Source: Embleya scabrispora DSM 41855
GTDB taxonomy: Bacteria > Actinomycetota > Actinomycetes > Streptomycetales > Streptomycetaceae
Assembly (NCBI RefSeq): GCF_000372745.1
Contig: NZ_KB889562.1
Span: 371,273-435,272, forward strand
Direction of reading: 5' to 3'
DNA: 64,000 bases
Shown: piece by piece, positions 24,067-34,200 of the stretch
Position numbering within the stretch: position 1 is the stretch's first letter
How the letters are laid out: each line of letters begins with the position of its first letter
Notes under the pieces: generated by a model
Told to the model about the DNA's origin: nothing
Database searches by the model: none
What the model saw: only the letters and a program-made list of their open reading frames with translations
Translations under genes and position numbers: made by a program

Positions 24067-26169
24067 ATGACGATGGTGCGGCTGCGACGGCAGGATCCGC
24101 GCATCGTCGGTTCCTATCGGTTGCTGCGTCGTCTCGGGGCCGGCGGCATGGGCGTGGTCTACCTCGGCGTGGACCGGCACGGCAACCGGGTCGCACTCAA
24201 GCTGATCCGCCAAGAGCTGGCCGGGAACCCGGAGTTCCGCTCGCGGTTCGCCCGCGAGGTGGACGCCGCCCGGTTGGTCCGCGGCAATCGCACGGCCGCC
24301 CTCGTGGACGCCGACGCGAGCGCGGATCGCCCGTGGCTGGCCACGGTCTACGTGCCCGGCCCCTCGCTGCAGCGCCGGGTCGGCGAGCGCGGCCCGTTGG
24401 GCTGTCTGGATCTGGCGCGAGTGGGCTCGGCGGTGGCCGACGGCCTGGTGTCGGTGCACGCGGTCGGCGTCGTACACCGCGACGTGAAGCCGTCCAACAT
24501 CCTGCTGTCCCCCGACGGACCGCAGATCATCGACTTCGGCATCGCCTACGCGGACGGCGCCGGCACCCTGACCGTGACCGGAACCGCGGTCGGCTCGCCG
24601 GGATTTCTGGCCCCGGAACAGGTGCGCGGGCAGACCGTGACACCGGCCACCGACATATTCGCGCTCGGCGTGACGCTGGCCTACGCGGGCCGCGGCGCAC
24701 CGCCGTTCGGGTCGGGGCCGGTGGACGCGCTGCTGTACCGCGTCGTGCACGAGGAACCGGATCTGGAGGGTGTGCCGGAGCAGGTGGTGCCGTTGATCTC
24801 GGCCTGCCTGTCCAAGGACCCCCGGATGCGACCGTCCGCCGAACAGGTACGCGAACGGCTCGCCGCGATCGCCCGCCAACGCGAGGCGGAACGCGGTACA
24901 CCGGGCCGCGGGTCGGTGGCGACGCCGGCTGCGGCGGCCGCGGGTCCGGCCTCGGTCACCGGCCGGCCCGACGGTGGCCCGCCGGTTCCGTCCGCGGCGC
25001 GCGAACGGGATCGGGAGCGGGATCGGGCCAGGCGTGAGGCGGCCCGCCGGGACGGCACGCGGCGGGACGAAGACACCCGCGCGGACCGATCCGCGGCGAC
25101 CCGGGCCGAGTCGGGACGGGCGGAGTCCGGCAGGGTGTCGGCCGAGGGACGTTCGACGACCCGACCCGAGTCGGGCCGGCACGAGTCGACCCGACCCGAC
25201 GGCGGGCGACCGGACGCGCGGGCGCACGAGGGGCGCGGGCACGACGGCCGCGGGCACGACGCGCGGGCGATGGAGGCCGGCCGGGCGGAACCGGTGCGGC
25301 ACGAGCCGGGTCGGGCCGATGCCGGGCGGCACGACGCACGACACGACGCGGGGCGGCACGACTCCGGGCGGCACGACCTCACCCGCGGTGAACGCAACGA
25401 GCGTGCCGAGCGCAACGATCCGACGCGCGGCGCCGTGCCGGACCGGCAGGAGCGTGCGGACCGGGTGGATCGCGCGGACCGTACCGACCCCAAGCGAGCC
25501 GGCCGGGTCGATCACGGGCCGCGTTCGCGCGCCGGGGCCTCCGGCGGCGTCCCGCGTCGGCGCCGGCCCGAGGACCGACGGCGGTTGCTGATCCAGCAGT
25601 TGATCGTATTCGTCGTCGTGACGGCCATCGCCGCGTTCGCCATCGCCGCGTTCCAAAACGACGACGGGGACGACGGGGACGACACCAAGGCCTCGACCGT
25701 CGCCCAGCCCGCTCAGCCGCCGGCCGGCCCGGGCGCGTTCCGGATCGGTCCGGCGCACGGCTCGATTCCGATCGCCGACTGGTCCGACCGCACCTACGCG
25801 GATCCCTCCGCGGGCGGCGCCACCGTCACCCTCGCCGACGGCTCGGCGGTGGTCGGCAGTGACCGGATCACCCTCGGCGACGTGGTCCCGGCAAGCCTGG
25901 ACGGCGCACCCGCCGTGGTCGTGGTGCTCACCCGCTCCCCCGGTGCGGGCGGCTCGCCGACCCACCTGGTCGAGCTCTACCGGTTCGCCGACGGCACGCC
26001 GATCGCGGTGGCGGCGCTGGCCGCGGCCGCCGAGCCGCAGGCGGTCGCCACGCGGTGGACGGTGGTCGACGGCGCGATCGTGCGCATCCAGTCCTACGTG
26101 GACATCGCCGACGTGACGACCCGCTACGTGGTCGGCCCCGACGGCGTTCTGGTCCCGCTCGGACCCTGA
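24067..26169 (+). CDS. transmembrane serine/threonine protein kinase (PknB-like)
   Basis: A 700-residue Hanks-type kinase. The cytoplasmic kinase domain (about residues 14-270) has the G-loop GAGGMG, Lys45 in VALKL, HRDVKPSN with Asp139, DFG at 156-158 and APE at 182-184. A highly charged, Arg/Asp/His-rich linker of about 200 residues (290-495) follows, with repeats of GRHDA type, then one membrane helix near 508-530 (IVFVVVTAIAAFAIAAF). The extracellular part of about 165 residues is beta-rich and has no PASTA repeats. The ATG at 24067 is used; six bases further is another ATG. No phosphatase neighbour is present. The ligand and substrates are unknown. Confidence 0.9.
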   Translation: MTMVRLRRQDPRIVGSYRLLRRLGAGGMGVVYLGVDRHGNRVALKLIRQELAGNPEFRSRFAREVDAARLVRGNRTAALVDADASADRPWLATVYVPGPSLQRRVGERGPLGCLDLARVGSAVADGLVSVHAVGVVHRDVKPSNILLSPDGPQIIDFGIAYADGAGTLTVTGTAVGSPGFLAPEQVRGQTVTPATDIFALGVTLAYAGRGAPPFGSGPVDALLYRVVHEEPDLEGVPEQVVPLISACLSKDPRMRPSAEQVRERLAAIARQREAERGTPGRGSVATPAAAAAGPASVTGRPDGGPPVPSAARERDRERDRARREAARRDGTRRDEDTRADRSAATRAESGRAESGRVSAEGRSTTRPESGRHESTRPDGGRPDARAHEGRGHDGRGHDARAMEAGRAEPVRHEPGRADAGRHDARHDAGRHDSGRHDLTRGERNERAERNDPTRGAVPDRQERADRVDRADRTDPKRAGRVDHGPRSRAGASGGVPRRRRPEDRRRLLIQQLIVFVVVTAIAAFAIAAFQNDDGDDGDDTKASTVAQPAQPPAGPGAFRIGPAHGSIPIADWSDRTYADPSAGGATVTLADGSAVVGSDRITLGDVVPASLDGAPAVVVVLTRSPGAGGSPTHLVELYRFADGTPIAVAALAAAAEPQAVATRWTVVDGAIVRIQSYVDIADVTTRYVVGPDGVLVPLGP

Positions 26170-26260
26170 GTCCCGGTCGGACCCTGAGCGGGAACCCACC
26201 GGACACCCAACCCGCCGTCGGCCCCACCCCACCGGCCGGGGCAACGCGCGCGCACGACAC

Positions 26261-26302
26261 ACGAGAAGGGGCACCCGGCCGAAGCCGGGTGCCCCTTCTC
26301 GT
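26261..26302. terminator. long perfect hairpin between convergent kinase and DUF2637 genes
   Basis: Arms of 19 bases (26261-26279 and 26284-26302) pair perfectly around a CGAA tetraloop. The outer bases are ACGAG/CTCGT. It lies midway between two convergent stop codons, 92 and 42 bp away, and should terminate both transcripts. Confidence 0.8.
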
Positions 26303-26343
26303 ATCGGATCACATCTCGTCGGGTCGGATCGCGATGTCCGGGC

Positions 26344-27456
26344 TCAGCCGAACTGGCGCTCCAGGTCCTTCAGTTTGCGCTCCAGCGAGTCGAGCCGGGG
26401 CAGCGTCATGGTGTCGTCCTCGGCGGTGAGGTCGATGACGTCACGCCGCTCGCCGCCGGTGTCGGCAGTCGCCGACGGGAGTTCGCCCGATCGCGTGGAA
26501 GGGGCAAGAGCCGGACGGCCGGAAGGGTTGTTCGTGTCGGCTGAGCCGCCGTGGCCGGAAACGTCGTTTCCGGCTATAGCAGGCTCCGAGAGTGCTTCGG
26601 AGCCGCCACCTCCCGGCAGAGCAGCCATTTCCTGACGCGCGGCGCCGCGGCGGCCGAAGTGCCCGCCACCGCCCTCACCACGACTGAGCGCCTTGAGCTG
26701 CGCCCGCTCCCGCTTTCCGTCGATCCGCCGACGCTCGCGATCGTCCTGCTTGGCCCGCTTGTCCTCGCGGACCTCCTCGACGGCCTCGTCGAGGGTGCGC
26801 ACGCCTTCGAGCAGCATGAGCGACCACGCGTTGAACGTCTCGTGCGGGGCACGCAACCACCGCACGATTCGGATCTGCGGCAATGGGCGTGGGACCAAGC
26901 CCTGTTCGCGCAACGCGGCCCGGCGAGTCTGCTTGAGCGCGCGGTCGAACAGGACGGCCGCGGAGAGCGACATGCCGGCGAAGAACTGCGGCGCACCCGC
27001 GTGCATGTCGCCGCGCGGCGCGTGCACCCAGTTGAACCAGGCCGAGGCGCCCGCGAACGTCCACACCAGTATCCGCGAACCGAGCGCCGCGTCACCGTGG
27101 CTGGCCTCGCGCACCGCGAGCACGGAGCAGAACATCGCCGCCCCGTCGAGCCCGAACGGCACCAGGTATTCCCAGCCGTTGGCCAACCCGAGGTTTTCCC
27201 GACCGAAGCCGACCAGGCCGTGGAACGACAGCGCGGCCGCGACACCGGCGCAGACGAACAGCAGGGTGTACGAGGCGACCCCGTACATCAGTTCCTTGCG
27301 CCGCCGGCGGTCCTGCTCACGCTCCCAGTTGTCGGACCCTTCCCCGGTATCCGTCGCGTCGACCTTGCGGCGTCGGACGACCAGATACGCCACAAGCGCC
27401 ATAAGGGCGACCAGTTCCGCCAAGCCGACGAGGGCCCAGGCCAGGGGTACACCCAT
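26344..27456 (-). CDS. DUF2637 membrane protein (SpdB-like)
   Basis: A 370-residue protein. Four hydrophobic segments are visible: one at the start (LVGLAELVALMALVAYLVV), then around YTLLFVCAGVAAALSF, the GLDGAAMFCSVLAV segment and MSLSAAVLFDRAL. This is the DUF2637 pattern found in actinomycete spread (Spd) and chromosomal proteins. The C-terminal half is cytoplasmic, rich in Arg/Glu/Gly, and ends with a coiled coil LDSLERKLKDLERQFG. The ATG at 27456 follows TTGGAG; an earlier in-frame start would add a Cys-rich stretch in the AT-richer intergenic region and is unlikely. No plasmid transfer genes accompany it, so a chromosomal role is expected but unknown. Confidence 0.75.
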   Translation of the reverse strand: MGVPLAWALVGLAELVALMALVAYLVVRRRKVDATDTGEGSDNWEREQDRRRRKELMYGVASYTLLFVCAGVAAALSFHGLVGFGRENLGLANGWEYLVPFGLDGAAMFCSVLAVREASHGDAALGSRILVWTFAGASAWFNWVHAPRGDMHAGAPQFFAGMSLSAAVLFDRALKQTRRAALREQGLVPRPLPQIRIVRWLRAPHETFNAWSLMLLEGVRTLDEAVEEVREDKRAKQDDRERRRIDGKRERAQLKALSRGEGGGGHFGRRGAARQEMAALPGGGGSEALSEPAIAGNDVSGHGGSADTNNPSGRPALAPSTRSGELPSATADTGGERRDVIDLTAEDDTMTLPRLDSLERKLKDLERQFG

Positions 27457-27877
27457 GATCTCCAACGAGCTTTGCCTCGCTTCCCGTTCCTGATCCGATT
27501 GCGCGGCGCCCCATACTGGCGGAATTTCGCCTGGTGCGGGTCGAATCCACCGAATTTCCCGCGTGTGGGTGACAGGACAATCCCCTGCGCAACCACATTT
27601 TCGGCCGCCCGTGCGACCCCAACAGGCCACTGCGCCAATTAGGGCGACGCTCGACCGTACTGCACTTCCGCGCACACGCTAGTCCAAGATCACATTCGAT
27701 CGAAATTGGCATGACACGATCGGCATGTCCTGGGATAAATCAGGGAAGGTCTCGACGCCCAATTCCGAGTGATCGGAAGAAATACCTCAAGAATCACAAG
27801 AAAGAGGGAAACGGATCACTACCAACCAACCGCGCAAATACTCACGTTCAGGTGTCAATCCGGACGCGGGCGATCGG
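27457..27877. other. AT-richer divergent intergenic region
   Basis: About 420 bp without a supported gene separate the divergent DUF2637 and hypothetical genes. It is clearly less GC-rich than its surroundings, especially 27660-27850, as expected for promoters of both genes. A TTCGATCGAA palindrome lies at 27695-27704. I could not place convincing -35/-10 pairs. Confidence 0.5.
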
Positions 27878-28771
27878 ATGAAACTGCATCGGACCGGCGC
27901 TTATCTGGACGGACGGCCCTACACGCTGATCACACTGCGACCGTCCACCACGACCCGGTTCGCCGTCAACCACTTCCACGACTCCTGGCACGTGCTGTCC
28001 GACCTGGCCGGGGCACGGCTGTTCGCCCGGCTGTTGTGGGGCCTGGCCTACGGCCGGCACGAGAACACCGTCGTGGTGATCGACCGGCGGTTCCTGGACC
28101 CGAACCCCTTCGAGGCGGAACCCTCGCTGCCCATCGTGCTGTTCGCGACCGAGCGCACGCCGTTCGGTGGCCGCGCCGCGCGCGATCTGCGCCGGGTGTT
28201 GCCCACCCTGGGCACACCGGACGGCACCGTCCGCTGGCGAACCCACGGGTTGACCGCCGCGCTGACCGACCGCGCCGTCTGGCAGCGCGAGCATCCGACG
28301 CCGCCACGGGACCGGGATCGCGAGCGCCGGCACAAGCGCAAGCCGCACCACACCGTGCGCGACGGTCTTTTGGTACTCCCCGGGACCGCCGAGGCACTGC
28401 TGCGCGAAGCGGTGTCGATCGCGAGCCTGACGGTGTCCGGCGAGGCGCCGATGGCCTACGAGTACCTGCACCACTTCGAATTCCAGGTCTTCCACGACTA
28501 CCGGCGCCGGGTCAGCGCGGCGCGCGTCGCACGCCGGGAGATCGAGGCACTGCCGGTGCCGCCGGATCGGTTCACCGGTCGGGGATACCACGAGGAGGAC
28601 CCGGTCCGCCGGCACATCTGGGTCCGCGGCATCGAGATCCGCAAGCAGCGCATGCGCGGCCGGCGCGTCGTGCGTCGGCCCGCGCTCTACCAGGCCCGCT
28701 CGATCAACGAGATCCAGCGATCGGGCGAGACCCCGTTCGAGCGCCTGGCGAACATCTCGGCCGACGAATGA
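27878..28771 (+). CDS. conserved hypothetical protein
   Basis: A 297-residue soluble protein that I do not recognise. It has many aromatic and His residues at the start (NHFHDSWHVL), strands NTVVVIDRRFLDPNP and LPIVLFATERTPF, a very basic central loop (RDRDRERRHKRKPHH) and a C-terminal helical part ending ETPFERLANISADE. No signal peptide, membrane helix or known catalytic motif is seen. The ATG at 27878 is the first in-frame start; the ribosome site is weak. Converges with the RNA methyltransferase gene at 46 bp. Its codon use matches its neighbours, so recent transfer is not indicated. Confidence 0.6.
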   Translation: MKLHRTGAYLDGRPYTLITLRPSTTTRFAVNHFHDSWHVLSDLAGARLFARLLWGLAYGRHENTVVVIDRRFLDPNPFEAEPSLPIVLFATERTPFGGRAARDLRRVLPTLGTPDGTVRWRTHGLTAALTDRAVWQREHPTPPRDRDRERRHKRKPHHTVRDGLLVLPGTAEALLREAVSIASLTVSGEAPMAYEYLHHFEFQVFHDYRRRVSAARVARREIEALPVPPDRFTGRGYHEEDPVRRHIWVRGIEIRKQRMRGRRVVRRPALYQARSINEIQRSGETPFERLANISADE

Positions 28772-28816
28772 GGCCGCGGCCGGCGCGTCGCCGACCCGTC
28801 CACCCGATACCTCGGC

Positions 28817-29620
28817 TCAGCCGTAGCTCACCGCGTAGAAGGCGACCGCCGCCGCGGCGCCCACATTGAGCGAGTCGACCCCGTGCGACATCGGGATCCG
28901 CACGAGACGATCGGCCGCGGCAAGCGCCTTCGCGGTCAGCCCGGGACCCTCGGCGCCAAGCATCAGCGCGCACCGGTCCAGGTCCGCCGGCGGCAGTTCG
29001 TTCAGCGCGACCGACCCCTCGGCGGGAGTCAGCGCGAGCAGTGTCAGACCGGCCCCGCGCAGCACGTCCAGCCCGCCCGGCCACGGCTCCAGGCGGGCGT
29101 AGGGCACCGAGAACACGGCACCCATCGAAACCTTGACCGAACGCCGATACAACGGATCCGCACAATCGGGCGACAACAACACGGCGTCCATGCCCAGGGC
29201 CGCCGCACCGCGGAAGATCGCGCCGACATTGGTGTGATCGTTGACGCCCTCCAGGACCGCGACCCGGCGCGCGCCGGCCACCACGTCGGCAGCGGCCGGC
29301 AACGGCTTGCGACCCATCGAGGCGAGCGCGCCGCGATGTACCTGATAACCCGTCACCCGCTCGACCACCTCCGGACTGCCCACGTACACCGGCACGTCGG
29401 CGGCCTCGATGACCTCGGCCATGGTCTCGATCCAGCGCTGCGAGAGCAGCATGGAGCGCATCGGGTAGCCCGCCGCGAGCGCGCGGCGGATCACCTTCTC
29501 GCCCTCCGCCATGAACAGCCCCTCGGCCGGCTCGCGGCGGCGGCGCAGTTCCACGTCGGTCAGGTCGGTGTAGTCGACGAGGCGCGGGTCGGCGGGGTCG
29601 TCGAACATGATCACGGGCAC
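28817..29620 (-). CDS. SpoU/TrmH-family RNA 2'-O-methyltransferase
   Basis: A 267-residue SPOUT enzyme that transfers methyl from S-adenosylmethionine to a ribose 2'-OH of rRNA or tRNA. The three SpoU motifs are present: NVGAIFRGAAALG, ALMLGAEGPGL and IPMSHGVDSLNVGAAAAV. The N-terminal part is the substrate-binding domain (EGLFMAEGEKVIRRAL). Length is normal. The start is the GTG at 29620 (MPVIMFDDP), because homologues commonly begin just before the FDDPADPR segment; an ATG four codons later is possible. It does not belong to the cobalamin group upstream. Confidence 0.88.
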   Translation of the reverse strand: MPVIMFDDPADPRLVDYTDLTDVELRRRREPAEGLFMAEGEKVIRRALAAGYPMRSMLLSQRWIETMAEVIEAADVPVYVGSPEVVERVTGYQVHRGALASMGRKPLPAAADVVAGARRVAVLEGVNDHTNVGAIFRGAAALGMDAVLLSPDCADPLYRRSVKVSMGAVFSVPYARLEPWPGGLDVLRGAGLTLLALTPAEGSVALNELPPADLDRCALMLGAEGPGLTAKALAAADRLVRIPMSHGVDSLNVGAAAAVAFYAVSYG

Positions 29621-29772
29621 GGTCTCAGTGTCCCAGCCGCGTCGGACCCGACCTCAGCCGCTCCCCGTCGGGCACGGCGGACGCGTGCGACAGCGGCTGC
29701 TCGCCCCGGAGATCGGCCCGTCCGGCGCTCCGGGACAAGCGGGCCGCGGGCCCACCCGCATCGGTTCGGGCA

Positions 29773-30996
29773 TCAGCCGGTGAGCGCCACCACGTCGCCG
29801 ATCACCACGATCGCCGGCGGCCTGATCCCCGCCGCGACCACATCCCGCGCCGCCGAGGCCAACGAGGTACGAAGCACACGTTGGGTGGCCATCGTGCCCT
29901 CCTGGATCACCGCCACCGGCGTCGTCGCCGCGCGCCCGTGCGCCACCAGCGCCGAGGTGATCGGCCCGAGCCGCTCCACCGCCATCAGCAACACCAGCGT
30001 CCCGCGCAGCCGGGCGAGCGCCGCCCAGTCCACGAGCGAACGCGGGTCGTCCGGTGCGACATGCCCGGACACCACGGCGAACTCGTGCGCCACGCCCCGG
30101 TGGGTGACCGGGATGCCGGCTATCGCGGGCACCGAGATCGCGCTCGTGATCCCGGGCACCACCCGGCACGGCACGCCCGCCTCGGCGCACGCGAGCGCCT
30201 CCTCGAAGCCCCGCCCGAAGACGTAGTTGTCGCCGCCCTTGAGCCGGACCACGAACCGGCCCGCCTTGGCGTGCTCGATCATCGCGTCGTTGATCGCCTC
30301 CTGGGCCATCGCCCGTCCGTACGGGATCTTCGCCGCGTCGATCACCTGGACATGCGGCGGCAGCTCGCCCAGCAACGCGCGCGGGCCCAGCCGGTCGGCG
30401 ATCACCACGTCGGCCTCGGCGAGCAGTCGCCGACCGCGCACGGTGATCAGGTCCGGGTCGCCGGGACCGCCACCGACCAGGGCCACCCCGGGCAGCGCGC
30501 CGACCGGACGCTCTCCCCGCGCGGCCAGCGAGCCGTCGTGCAGGCCCTCGACGATGCGATCCCGCACGCCCGCCGCGCGCCGCGGATCACCGCCCGCGAG
30601 CACCGCCACGGTGAGACCGTCGTAGCGCCCGCTCGCCGGCGTCCACGCGCTGGCGTGCGACGCGTCGTCACAGCGCACGCAGAACACCCGCAGCGCCTCG
30701 GCGTCGGCGGCCACCACCTCGTTGACCTCGGCCACGTCGGTGGCGGCCAGCGCGTACCACGCGCCGTCCAGATCACCGGGCGCGTAGGCGCGCCGCACCC
30801 ACGTCAGTTCGCCGCCGGTGGCCATGCCCTCGACCGCCGGCGTCGCCTCGGGGGCGACCACGAGCACGTCCGCGCCCGCGTCGAGCAGGGCGGGCAGTCG
30901 GCGCTGGGCGACCGTACCGGCGCCGACCACGACGACCCGGCGTCCCTCCAGACGCAGGCCGGCGGGATAGGCGGGAGGACCAGGGAGTCGGGACAT
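29773..30996 (-). CDS. cysG: siroheme synthase: precorrin-2 dehydrogenase fused to uroporphyrinogen-III C-methyltransferase
   Basis: A 407-residue fusion. Residues 15-160 form the NAD-binding precorrin-2 dehydrogenase/ferrochelatase-type domain (VVVVGAGTVAQRRL, Rossmann Gly motif). Residues from about 170 onward are the SAM-dependent uroporphyrinogen-III methyltransferase, with GGGPGDPDLIT, KIPYGRAMAQE, FVVRLKGGDNYVFGRG and the late PVAVIQEGTMATQR. It makes precorrin-2, the shared precursor of siroheme and cobalamin. The ATG at 30996 has only a weak ribosome site. It follows the BluB-CobT gene in the same direction, but a strong hairpin lies between, so expression may be partly independent. 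Confidence 0.92.
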   Translation of the reverse strand: MSRLPGPPAYPAGLRLEGRRVVVVGAGTVAQRRLPALLDAGADVLVVAPEATPAVEGMATGGELTWVRRAYAPGDLDGAWYALAATDVAEVNEVVAADAEALRVFCVRCDDASHASAWTPASGRYDGLTVAVLAGGDPRRAAGVRDRIVEGLHDGSLAARGERPVGALPGVALVGGGPGDPDLITVRGRRLLAEADVVIADRLGPRALLGELPPHVQVIDAAKIPYGRAMAQEAINDAMIEHAKAGRFVVRLKGGDNYVFGRGFEEALACAEAGVPCRVVPGITSAISVPAIAGIPVTHRGVAHEFAVVSGHVAPDDPRSLVDWAALARLRGTLVLLMAVERLGPITSALVAHGRAATTPVAVIQEGTMATQRVLRTSLASAARDVVAAGIRPPAIVVIGDVVALTG

Positions 30997-31144
30997 CGTT
31001 CTCACTTTTCCGGGTGGGGCGGGGTGCGCTGCGTACGGTGTTTCTCGGTCTTTCGGTGCGCGGATCGGTGCTGCTCCGACATCGGTCCGTCGCGACCCCG
31101 GTGGTATCGCTCCGGTGTCGCCTCGGCCGTCGCCTCGGCGGGTT

Positions 31145-31196
31145 TTTCCGCGCGGAAAGGGCACCTCCGCCACTCCATCGTGGCGGAGGTGCCCTT
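31145..31196 (-). terminator. double hairpin after the BluB-CobT gene
   Basis: Two 17-base arms (31157-31173 and 31180-31196) pair perfectly around a 6-base loop, 26 bp past the stop of the fusion gene. Directly beyond is the overlapping palindrome TTTCCGCGCGGAAA (31145-31158), giving an AT-bounded second stem. A good terminator for the cob genes. Confidence 0.7.
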
Positions 31197-31221
31197 CGGC
31201 TGCTGCGGGCGGGGGTCGAAA

Positions 31222-34200
31222 TCAGTCGGTTTTGCCGCTGACTCCCGCCGAGTCGAACGTGGCCACATCGTGCAGTACGCGGACCGCGCTCTGCACCAGC
31301 GGCAGCGCGAGCACCGCGCCGGTGCCCTCGCCGAGCCGCATCTCCAACTCGACCAGCGGACGCAGCGACAACTTCGCCAGGGCCGCCGCATGGCCGGGTT
31401 CGGCCGAACGGTGGCCCGCGACGCACGCTTGGATCGCCTCCGGCGCGATGGCCTGCGCGACCAGGGCGGCCGCACCGGCGATCACCCCGTCGAGCACGAC
31501 CGGTACGCGCAGCGCCGCCGCGCCGATGATGTAGCCGGCGAGCGCGGCGTGCTCCAGGCCGCCGACCGCGGCCAGTACGCCGATCGGGTCACCGGGATCG
31601 GGCTCGTGCCGCGCCAGTGCGGCCTTGACCACCTCGATCTTGCGCCGGTGCGTGGCGTCGTCGATGCCGGTCCCGCGACCGGTGACCTCGGCGACCTCCA
31701 CACCGGTGAACACCGAGATCAGCGCGGCGGACGCGGTCGTGTTCGCGATCCCCATGTCGCCGGTGAGCAGGCCCCGGTTGCCGGCGGTGACCAGGTCGCG
31801 GGCGGTCTCGATGCCGACCTCGATCGCGGCGATGGCCTCCTCGCGGGTCATCGCCGGGCCCTGGGTCATGTCCGCGGTACCCGGCCGGATCCGGCGCGGC
31901 AGCAGTCCGGTCGCGTTCGGCAACTCGGTCGCGACGCCGACGTCCACGACGCACACCTCGACGCCGATCTGCTTGGCGAACGCGTTGACCACGGCGCCAC
32001 CCGCGAGGAAGTTGCCCACCATCTGCGCGGTGACCTCCTGCGGCCACGGCGACACGCCCTGGGCGTGCACCCCGTGGTCGGCGGCGAACACCGCGACCGC
32101 GGCGGGCTCCGGGATGGGCGGCGGGAAGGTCCGGGCCAGCCCGGACAACTGCGCGCCGATCGTCTCCAGGATGCCCAGCGAACCGGGCGGCTTGGTCATG
32201 TTGCGCTGGTGTTCCCACGCCGCGCCCAGCGTCTTGGCGTCGAGCGGACGCACCGACCGGAGCGTCTCGTCGAGCAGGCTGACCGGCTCCTCGCCGGGCA
32301 GACCGCGCCGGCCGTAGGTCTCCTCGTGCACCACCCACGACAGCGGCCGGGCCTTGGCCCATCCCGAGGTGGCCAGCTCCGGCTCGTCGGGGAACGCGTC
32401 CACGTAGCCGACGCACAGGTAGGCGACCACGTCGATGTGCTCGGGCAGGCCCAGTGCTGTGGCCAGCTCGCGCTCGTCGAAGAAGCTCACCCAGCCGACC
32501 CCGAGGCCCTCGGCCCGGGCGGCGAGCCACAGGTTCTCCACCGCGAGCGCGCTGGAGTAGGGGCCCATCTGCGGCTGGGTGTGCCGGCCCAGGGTGTGCC
32601 GACCGCCGCGCGTGGAGTCCACGGTGACCACGATGTTGACCGGGGTCTCCAGGATCGCCTCGACCTTGATCTCCAGGAACTGCTTGGCCCGGGCCTTGGG
32701 CAGCGAGGTGGCGTACGCCTCGCGCTGCCGCTGGGCCAGTTCCTGGACGGTGACCCGGGTCTCCTCGGAGCGGATCACCACGAAGTCCCACGGCTGCGAG
32801 TACCCCACGCTGGGCGCCGCGTGCGCGGCCTCCAGGACCCGGACCAGGACGTCGTCCGGCACCGGGTCGGGCCGGAAGCCGGCCCGGACGTCCCGGCGCT
32901 CGCGCATCACCCGATGCACCGCCTCGCGCGCCGCATCGTCGTAGCCGGGAGCGGCGGGGCCGCGCTCGACCTCGGGCTCGGGCTCCGGCTGCGGGTCCGA
33001 TTCCGAATCGGACGTGGCGACGTCTTGCGGTTCACCGGCCGATGCGGCCGCGGCCGCCTCGGGTTGCGACTCCTCGGCCGCCGCTGCCGGCTCGACCGTG
33101 GCCGGCCGCTCGGCGGCGGGCAACACCACGGTGACCGCGGTCGCCGAGGCGGACTCGCCCGCCGCGTCACCGTCGGTCGGCGCGGCGCCCGCCGGCGCGG
33201 GCGCCTCGGACGCGGCCACGTCGGTCTGCCGGCCCTGGGCCGGGTCGGCCGCAGGGAGGCCGACCGGCTCGGCCGGCGGCGGCGGAATCCGGGGGATCTC
33301 GCCGGTCCCGACGACGACCGCGGGCTGCGGCTGCCGATCGGGCTCGGCGCTGCCGGGTGTGCTCTGGGGGCCGTGCATGACGGTGCTTTCCTCGGACGTA
33401 CGGGGACCCGCCGGGTCGGCGACGGCCGATCCGGTCTCGATCGGGTCGGCGGGCGGCGCGGCTGCGGTCGCGGGGGGATCCGCGACGGGCTCGGGGGCCG
33501 TCGCGGGCGCCGGCTGCTCGGCGGTCGACGGGGCGGGGATCTCCTCGGCGAGGAGCTCCGCCGCGATGGACTGCGTGGTCGGTCCGGCCGGGACGGCGGC
33601 GGCGGGCGCCGCGTTCCCGATCGGGGCCGGGGCGGCCTCGGTCGACGCGTCGTTCACCGCGGCGACGGATGTCGCCTCGGCGGACGCGGCACCTGTTCCG
33701 TCCACGACCGGCGCGCCGTCGGCGACCGGTTCGAGGCCGGGGTCACTCGTGACCGGCTGCGCGGCGACCGGAGCGGCCTCGGCGGCGGGTTGCGCACCGC
33801 CCGCCCGCTCACCTGGCGCGGACGGCTCGGCCGAGGTCGGACCGGCCCCGTCCGGAGCGGCCGATGCGGGCTGCTCGGCGGGCGTGACCGGAGCGGGCTG
33901 CTCGACGGGCGCAGCCGGAGCGGGCTGCTCAGTCGGCGTGACCGGCGCGGCCGGCGCGGGCTGCTCGGCGGGCGCGACCTGCTCGGCCGGCACGGTCGGG
34001 CCGGCGGGCGCGACCTGCTCGGCGGGCGCGGTCGCCACCGGTGGCACGGGCTGCGCCGCAGGTGCCGGCTGCGCGGCCGACTCGGTCTGCGCTGCCGACT
34101 CGGTCTGCCCGGCCTGCTCGGTCGGCTGCGGCGGCGGGGCCGAAGCAGCCTGCGCGCCCGGTGCGGTCGGCTCGGTGGACGCCGCGGCTGCGGCCGGCTC

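Noticed and set aside
33860..34080. Short repeated DNA units resembling a CRISPR-like or satellite array
   Set aside because: The repeats are degenerate, in frame and encode PAEQPAPA-type units of the fusion protein; no spacers of constant length.
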